From NCBI GenBank assembly GCA_004565275.1, contig SDOX01000163.1, forward strand, positions 7,704-71,703: 64,000 nucleotides of DNA, written 5' to 3'. The position numbers and the translations under genes are program-made. Shown here one piece after another: positions 48,801-64,000 of this stretch (within the stretch, counting starts at the first letter, position 1; the number at the start of each line of letters is the position of its first letter). Origin of the DNA: Nannochloropsis salina CCMP1776 (Eukaryota > Sar > Eustigmatophyceae > Eustigmatales > Monodopsidaceae). Below the pieces are notes generated by a model that saw only the letters and a list, made by a program, of their open reading frames with translations, ran no database searches and was not told the DNA's origin.

Positions 48801-50112
48801 GGATGTCCTCGGGAGGGATGGCAGCGAGGCTCCTCCCTTCCCCGCTTCCTCCCACCCTACCCTCCTTCTCCTCGTCTTCCACTCCCGCAGCATGCACATC
48901 GCTCCCTTCCTTGCTCCCTCCCTCCCTCCCTTCGCCCCTCCCTAACCCCCTCCCTGACACCCTTCCTGACCGCCTTCTACCCCGATCTCCTTCCTCTCCC
49001 CCTTCGTCCTCCAGCACCTCCGCCCAGACCTCCTTCATCACAGCCAACGCATCGTGTTCGTCCACGACCGTGAAAAAAGGTGAGCAACCGAACCGTTGCT
49101 GCAAAAAAGGCAGGGCGGTACCCCGCAAAATCCGCAGACAGATGGATGGAAAGGTCCCTACCAAGGGCCTCCCACCCTCCTCGCTCGACCCTGCATCGTC
49201 CAACCAAGCATCCAATACACCTTCCAGATCTCGTGCCGCTCGGTTTGTTAAGGTGACTGCAAGGATCTCGCGGCCTGGCACCTGCTGCCGGGCCATCAAC
49301 CATTCCACCCGCTGTCTCAGAATTAAGGTCTTCCCGGTGCCAGGCCCCCCTAGTAGAAGGGCAGGGCCCAAGCCGCGCGTCACGACGGCCCGTTGGTCCG
49401 TGTCCAACACGTCGAGCGTGCAAGTGGGGGCAGAAAGAGGGGGCATGACCGGAGCCCGAGACGACTTGGGAGTCGCCTGGGCCTGCAAGGTCGGTAGGGA
49501 GGAGCGCGAGGGGAGGTTGATGGCGGAGAAGCGCCACCGAGGCCTGTCGTTTCCGGTATATCTATGTACATGGGGGTCTATGGACATAGGGTTGCTTTTC
49601 GATGGAGGGGCCCAGCCTCCCGTCGACGGGCGTCGTGGTGAGGAAGTCCCTGATGCGACCAGCTGAAAGGATAGACCTTGTGGGCATGGCACAAGGAATG
49701 AAGACGGGACCGGTGGCGGTCTCCGCGACAACGTATGCGACGCTGACCTGGGATTGATGTTCGCGGACGTAATGCTCAGGAAACCCACACCGAGAGCCGC
49801 ATGTAGACACGCGTATTTCAGGAAGGCGAAGGAGGAGTGCCGTCTGGTCCCCAGGTGCTCTGCAGGCAGCGGTCTTCCTGGCCCAAGATATTGCATATTC
49901 CGAGCCGCGACTCCCGTTTCCAGACAATTAACCTTTCTCCTTCTTCTTCTCATGATTGTGTGTGCTTCTTTTGGAGTGAAAAAAGGGGGAAGACGGGGTA
50001 GGTGAGCCCCGTGATGTGGGGAGGAGGTCCTCCTGTCATATCCTCCAAGCCAACCAGTAGCATGCATCAACGCCGGGCATGGACACAAAGAAATTGATAT
50101 TGCATGTAACAT
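45803..50112 (-). CDS. UvrD/PcrA-type DNA helicase with C-terminal extension
   Basis: Superfamily 1A 3'-5' DNA helicase for repair or recombination. From ATG 50112 one long exon carries LLLGGPGTGKT (Walker A), VTLTNRAARDL, VVVDEWQEVTPVQYD (Walker B), VAGDSLQATRTLRGM and LVNNYRSSAHIV. Then, in other frames, come LRMFLEEVALGM, VQASKGMEFDCVFMVGLEKG (motif V), ERRLFYAGLSRAK (motif VI) and ANFLREVPSKL. The C-terminal ~370 residues are new: Gly-rich, a coiled segment (ILEIKTRLKELDEERAALLA), an AT-hook (GRPRGRPRK), and a Tudor-like PcrA tail (VKHPTWGPGKVVMVQ). The N-terminal ~200 residues may be an organelle-targeting leader. Frame changes occur at GGGA-rich stretches near 47380-47305, 47145-47105 and 47010-46950; the first can be an intron, the second cannot use a GT donor. 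Motif II has DEWQE instead of the common DE.QD. Confidence 0.85.
47226..47274 (-). repeat. (CCCT)n tract inside helicase coding frame
   Basis: On the coding strand this reads as GGGA units translated Glu-Gly-Gly-Arg repeatedly, between the segment FLEEVALGMQ and motif V. Gain or loss of a 4-base unit would shift the frame. Confidence 0.85.
47332..47361 (-). repeat. Second (CCCT)n tract in the UvrD-like gene
   Basis: It lies at the first frame change and may belong to a short intron of about 66-85 bases. Confidence 0.75.
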
Positions 50113-50457
50113 GAGTGAGTGGGCGAGGAGGAACCCTGACTGTCCTCACAAAAAGCGTTCCACGTGTCTGTCTGCAATAGTCGAACGAGCCCTTCTCAGA
50201 CGCGTACGTTGCCGCCTCCCCCGCCTCGAACGCTTATACACGGCGCCTTCCACGTTTTTTAACAAGCCTTGTCCATGCCCTTCTGTCCGTTGTCGGACAC
50301 AGAAGTAACACAATGACAAAAATGGCCAGTCAAGTGAAGTGTTTGGCTCGCTTGATCCTCTTTGATTTGCTATGTGGGTGCGTGGAAGGCAATTATATTG
50401 CCCTACCCCCCTCATGTCCTTGTCTAGCTCCAACAGCCAAGACTTGACGAATCACAC
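50113..50457. promoter_or_regulatory. Shared divergent promoter region, UvrD-like / OXNAD1-like
   Basis: 345 bases between two divergent start codons, inferred to hold both promoters. No specific element was identified. Confidence 0.45.
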
Positions 50458-51684
50458 ATGACTTTCCTCGTGCGAGGGTCTTCTCCTTGTATGAAAGATA
50501 TCAGATCCTTATCGTCCTCACATTCAGAGTTATCCAATATTCTTTTATCCCCTCCAGGCATGCAGCGGCGCGCAGTCCTCAAGCCTGTCCTGGCCTCCTC
50601 TACTTATCCTTCTCGACACCTCCGTCACTGCTCCTGCTGCCACCACACGTCCTCAAACCCCTCGTTGCACTCATCCTCCCCGGCCCCTGCGGAGAATCGT
50701 CCTTCCGCATCCCTTCCTGACGATCCCTCCATCACGCATGCCTGCGTCACGGGCATACACACCCTCAGCCCTACTGTGCGTCAACTCGACCTACGTCTCC
50801 TGTGTAACAAGGAACTCCCAACTCGGGATCCTTTCTCTTTTGTGGCAGGACAGTGGGTAGATTTTTTTGTCCCCTCCCTGCCGCACTGCGGCGGCTTTTC
50901 CATGGTCTCTCCCCCGGAAACCCTACCTCGTCTCTCTCTCGCTATCAAAGGCTCTCCCCTCTCCCGCTCCCTACACGCGCGGTGGGCCCACGGTACCGTG
51001 GCCGAAGGAGACGTGGTGGGACTTCGGGTTGGGGGAGGCTTCCATTTTCAAATGACGGAGGCTCATTGGGTAGAAGGAACGAGGCTGACTTTGTTTGCGG
51101 GGGGCGTGGGAATCAATCCGATGATGAGCATCTTGGCGCACGTAGTCTCGTGGATCGAGCACAAGGAGGTGAAATGCAAGGAGGGACGAGAGGAGGGAGA
51201 GAGATTGACCGGAGAGGGTGCGCTGGACGATAGGATTGCCAGAGGTCTGGGGGTTGAGGAAAATTGCGCTGTAAGAGCCCAGGCGCCCTTCCGCGTCGCT
51301 CTTGTCTACAGTGCAGCGACGCGGGCGGAGCTGCTGTTCGAGGAAAAAATTCAAAAGTGGGCAGAGCAGCATTCGGAATGGTTCTCGGTCTTGTTTATTG
51401 TGACGCGAGAGAAGGGAGAGGGAAAGGAGAGAGAGGGAGGGGGGGAGGGAGGGCAGTTGAGGTATAGGGAGGGATCTAGGATGGACGAAAAGGTAATATG
51501 GGACGCAGTTGAGGGTGGCGAGGGTATAAGAGGACGAAAAAAGGCCCTAGCGTACGTTTGTGGACCGGCGAAGATGATCGACGACGTGGAGGACATGCTG
51601 CTGGGAAAGCTAAAAGCCGAAGGAGCGCGGGAAGGAAGGTGCTGCTTGGAGGCGTCGCAGGTGGTGGCGGAGAAATGGTGGTAG
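50458..51684 (+). CDS. OXNAD1-like FAD/NAD(P) oxidoreductase
   Basis: Ferredoxin-NADP-reductase-type flavoprotein related to oxidoreductase NAD-binding domain protein 1; likely mitochondrial, physiological partner unknown. It is intronless, 408 residues if the first ATG is used. An internal ATG at 50560 would start MQRRAVLKPVLASSTYPSRH, which looks like a mitochondrial presequence (Arg/Ser-rich, no acids). FAD-domain segments are DPFSFVAGQWVDFFVP and GGFSMVSPP; the NAD domain has LFAGGVGINPMMSILAHVVS, FRVALVYSAATRAELLFEE and YVCGPAKMIDDVEDMLL. A low-complexity Glu/Gly/Arg loop (about residues 318-340) comes from a GGGA-type tract. It is one of very few intron-free genes in the window. Confidence 0.85.
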   Translation: MTFLVRGSSPCMKDIRSLSSSHSELSNILLSPPGMQRRAVLKPVLASSTYPSRHLRHCSCCHHTSSNPSLHSSSPAPAENRPSASLPDDPSITHACVTGIHTLSPTVRQLDLRLLCNKELPTRDPFSFVAGQWVDFFVPSLPHCGGFSMVSPPETLPRLSLAIKGSPLSRSLHARWAHGTVAEGDVVGLRVGGGFHFQMTEAHWVEGTRLTLFAGGVGINPMMSILAHVVSWIEHKEVKCKEGREEGERLTGEGALDDRIARGLGVEENCAVRAQAPFRVALVYSAATRAELLFEEKIQKWAEQHSEWFSVLFIVTREKGEGKEREGGGEGGQLRYREGSRMDEKVIWDAVEGGEGIRGRKKALAYVCGPAKMIDDVEDMLLGKLKAEGAREGRCCLEASQVVAEKWW

Positions 51685-52031
51685 ACAGAGGACCAGAATG
51701 TATGTGTATGTATACTGAAACTTGGAGAGCACATGGTAGCAAAGGAATGGTGGAAGGGACGCATTGCCTGAAGGAGATCGAACATTTAAGGTTCGAGACA
51801 AGGAGGTTACTTTGCGGCATACATTGCTCTCTCTTCACCCTGATTTTGACATGTGAGGCACCTTTCATGTAACCTCATTTTTACTACAAGAAAATTTTAA
51901 ACAAGGCCGATCAATACAAGCATCGAAATTGCCAGCCATAACCCAGCCTTATCCTCAGTCCGGAAAAAAATCGGATCCAGAGGCAGTTCCCCCTGCGGGG
52001 TCCTATCAGACGAAGAGAGGAGGCGGGTCGA
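51685..52031. other. Intergenic, convergent 3' flanks
   Basis: About 350 bases between OXNAD1-like and F-box gene ends. Nothing was recognised. Confidence 0.4.
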
Positions 52032-54521
52032 TTACGCCCACTGCAAAGACGCAAGGAGAAGGCCAACTTCATGGACGTGGCCGAGAAACACCAACCCGAC
52101 GATGCCTGTGTGAGCAATCGTGTTGACAGGCGGGTCAACCCGCGCGGCATGCACTTCGTACAGGCACCGCCGTTCCCACCCTCCTTCCCGGCCAGAGCTT
52201 CGCCCTCCCTCCGACGGCGTCATGCCCACAGGAATGACGGTGAAGTCAAACAGGGAGCGCAATGGCGGGAGGGACGCCCCCCCTCCTTTTCCAGACATCC
52301 AGGTTTCGGCGCGGTCGGTCACTGCAATGGAGTGAGGGGGTACGGGCCAGCCCGGGGCGGCTTCTTGGCAATGTCGATCTGTCCGGGCTTATTAAGGAGG
52401 GGCAGAGGGAGGGAAGGGGGGGGGGGGCAACGGGAGGGGGAAATGAGGTTCATGATGACATAGAGGAAACGGAAGAGGGGGGGAAGACTATGGAGACGAC
52501 GCCCAAAAGCGAGAGAAAGATGAGAGGAGAGTGTATAGAATGTCGAGGAGAATGGTGGAAAATAGAGGAAAGTTGCTTGGGGGCGTACACGAAGACTGGT
52601 AGATGAGCGCCTCCCTTCCTGAAGCTGCCTCAATAACGGTCACGCGGATTGCGACTCCATAGGTCAAAAAACTAGAAAGAGGGAAAGAAAGGGTAGGAAG
52701 GCGGGAGATAGGAGGAGAGGAAGGGAGGCAGGTAATGTAGAAGTGAGACAGTAGTTGAGTAGATATGCCAGGGAGTCTCAAACGATGTGGCAAAAGTCGA
52801 GCATCCAACTGTCGTGAAAGGCTCTTCAATCTCGACACATCAAAGGGCCGATGGATTCATGTCTCAACAACACAACAAAAATCTTCAATCTAGCAAGCAG
52901 AGTAGATATTACAGCCCAAGACGCCGAAGTCGACTCACCGCTCCACCCTCTGGCGCCTGCCGCCCCTGCCCCCTGCACTTCCATCCCCTTCTACGTCCCG
53001 TTCCCCCATGCCTCCTCCACAGCCACTAGCGGAAAAGTGACTGGTCACTACCGCCGCCCCCGGGCCCAAGCGTAGGATGGTACGATGTTCGTGATGGTTC
53101 TGCCACTCTTGACAGACCAGCGGGCCCTCGCCCGAGAAGAGAGGGATGCTGTGACGCTCTTCGAAGATGTGGAAGTGGAGACGGTACCTGAAAATAGGAA
53201 AGAAATAGAAAGATAGCGACAGAAGATGAGAGGAGGGAAAGAGATAGGGAGAAAGGCGGGGAGGGAAATAGAGGAAAGAAGCGTAGGAGTGAGGAAGAAC
53301 GTCTTGTCTGGTTGCGCTGCGCTCGCCACTGCAGACAGCATCTGACTAGTAACACTGTTGGTCAACAACTCTTCGCCCTTGGTTGTAAAAGGGGAATGGA
53401 AAGACTCGCATGTCTCCTTTGCCGCATCACTCTTCTTTCCTCCCTTCCTCCGTCTCGGTTGATGACTTCCCCTTGTCTATCTGCATCACGCCGATACACT
53501 CGTGCCTCTACTCCTTCCCTGTTTTTCCGCTCTGACTTTTCCCTTCGTCTCCTTTTTTGGCTTTTCTTGTCCGCATTTTCCCTCTCCCTCTCTGCTGGGT
53601 ATGCTCTCTCCTCTCCTCTTACCTTGCCGACCACTGAGGGGTCACTAGGCACAGGCCCGGGTTTACGATCGCTCTTCCGCGCCGCAGGCATAACTCATGG
53701 AAGGAATGGGTGCCATGAAAACGCCATGAGGGATACAATCCTAAAGAAGCAGAACTGTTGGCGCTGGGCCCTTCAAGCGACGACCGACACATGGAGGGAG
53801 AGAGGGAGGGGAGGAGGGAGGGAGAAAGGCTTTGGGTCACAGGCCAGAGGGCGAGGACAACAGGCTCCCATAGCTCGTCCGCGGTTGCCACCACCGACCA
53901 GTGCAAAGCGACAGCTCGGATGTCGCCTAGCTGAACGCGGATTTGTTTGTGTGACAGGTGGTGAAATGCATGGCTGACATGGCCACCTGCTGGGTCCGTA
54001 GTCTCCCGCGCTCCGCCGGTAAGGTAGGAGATAACATGAATGAGCACAGAGTCCGATAAAGAGCCGATGGAGGTGCTGGTAGGAAGGGGTACGTGGGAAT
54101 TGTGGGCGCAGGCGGGTCTTTGACAGTCGTCTCGAGGTGTTGGGTGCACAAATGATGCGGATGGACGAGGCGAGGGAGCAACGCGGAGAGAGAGGGCTCC
54201 CATCATTCGCGATGCGGATGTTATGCTCTCATTTGTTTGGTTTGTGCAACGATCATCCTTATTATCTGCATTACGGCACGTGAATGAAGTCGCGAAAGAT
54301 ATCAGGTCCTGTAGAGTTGAGCAGGACTTAAGCAGCGTGGCAACATCGGCTATCGGTATCGTCTGTGCTTCGATAGAAGTGCGCAAGGCATGTCCTTGAA
54401 GTGTGTATAGAAGACACGTGACCTGAAGAGAAGCTAATAGATCCTTGTAGCATTGTGTAACCGGTTTGAGTGCTACTACAGCGGGGTCATTACGGGGGGG
54501 CAGGATTGGTTGCTGCGACAT
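52032..54521 (-). CDS. F-box domain protein
   Basis: Probable substrate adaptor of an SCF ubiquitin ligase. From ATG 54521 the first exon runs to about 53667 and contains the F-box-like stretch IGSLSDSVLIHVISYL followed, after an insertion, by QLGDIRAVALHWSVVATADE and LWEPVVLALWP, then FHELCLRRGRAI before a GTAAAC donor. Later exons, read from protein-like frames, are about 53187-53045 (RLHFHIFEERHSIPLFSGEG ... LVCQEW), about 52674-52605 (TYGVAIRVTVIEAASGREAL) and about 52322-52032. These resemble a beta-rich C-terminal domain found in some algal and oomycete F-box proteins; this is an inference. Exon joins after the first are not proven and the 3' end is provisional. Confidence 0.6.
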
Positions 54522-54994
54522 ACGAAATGAAACTCGCCACTTATCAGGGTACTTACGCGTCCTATAACCACAGATAGGTAGAGGGAAAATAAAATATTAG
54601 CTCCTAAAGTAACCTGTCAGCCCATACCCAAACGTGAAGCCGCCTGATTAGTTTTTCGGAGGGGCGGCAGACATGTTAGCAGCACCGAGAAACGAAGAAG
54701 GATGATGACGTACTACTTTCAGGCAACGGCCCCGGAGGTGGCTTAAGCCGGTCACTCATGAATTCAATAAAGTGCAACCACACGGCCACAACTCGATGAG
54801 CTGAACCATGGATTGGAATGTTGCTTCATTTTTCATTAGAGAGGCCTCGATGTCCGAGTTTGAGATGCATTTACAATTGATTTCTACCTCTTTTTTACAC
54901 CATGATCTGCATCCATCTCGCCCATTTTTCCTGCCCCATTCTTATTTGCGTTACACATTATCAATCGATGAGGCAGGACCCAGGATTTCAGACC
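54522..54994. promoter_or_regulatory. Divergent intergenic region, F-box / ABCC
   Basis: About 470 bases between divergent starts; in-frame upstream ATGs for the ABCC gene lie at 54902 and 54968, so the true leader may be shorter. No element was recognised. Confidence 0.35.

Positions 54995-64000
<9,006 letters not shown>

Overview
The window is nuclear DNA from a eukaryotic alga, most likely a photosynthetic stramenopile (ochrophyte, possibly a eustigmatophyte near Nannochloropsis/Microchloropsis; the genus is an inference). Reasons: it carries genes for chlorophyll and phylloquinone synthesis (chlorophyll synthase, MenB) beside plainly eukaryotic genes (FEN1 with a PCNA box, NatD-type acetyltransferase, intraflagellar transport protein IFT46, ABCC pump, F-box protein). 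Most genes are cut by many short GT-AG introns. The introns and some exons are full of (CCCT)n/(GGGA)n tracts, which create many false Pro-Ser-Leu or Glu-Gly-Gly-Arg reading frames.

Layout. 1-983 (+): 3' end of chlorophyll synthase. 1831-7433 (+): Dbp5/DDX19-like DEAD-box RNA helicase, 18 exons. 8249-9430 (-): secreted Cys-rich protein. 9.43-14.77 kb: a gene-poor, repeat-poor island holding a ~1.1 kb near-perfect palindrome (11060-12151). 14767-17104 (-): NAA40/NatD-like acetyltransferase, divergent from 17445-19756 (+) MenB. 20435-24742 (-): FEN1 with an acidic insertion. 25614-28219 (+): amidohydrolase-2 (ACMSD-like) enzyme. 29695-33193 (+): IFT46. 33614-35289 (+): a hypothetical gene and a Cys-rich protein. 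35960-38328 (-): ankyrin-type protein. 39425-43088 (-): folate/biopterin transporter, perhaps with a Ser/Arg-rich 5' exon at 43708-44238. 45803-50112 (-): UvrD/PcrA-type helicase, divergent from 50458-51684 (+) OXNAD1-like reductase. 52032-54521 (-): F-box protein. 54995 to beyond the right edge (+): ABCC (MRP-type) transporter, running into NBD2.

The genes do not form one pathway. Chlorophyll synthase and MenB both serve plastid photosystem cofactors. FEN1 and the UvrD-like protein both act on DNA. NAA40 and the DEAD-box protein act on histones and RNA. No operon logic is expected. The two divergent gene pairs (17105-17444 and 50113-50457) probably share promoter regions.

The most unusual structures are the long palindrome at 11-12 kb, and the layout of many introns, with a purine-rich (GGGA) block near the 5' splice site and a pyrimidine-rich (CCCT) block near the 3' splice site, so that the intron RNA could fold on itself. 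Exon borders were read by eye from conserved protein matches and GT-AG phase agreement. No database search was possible.
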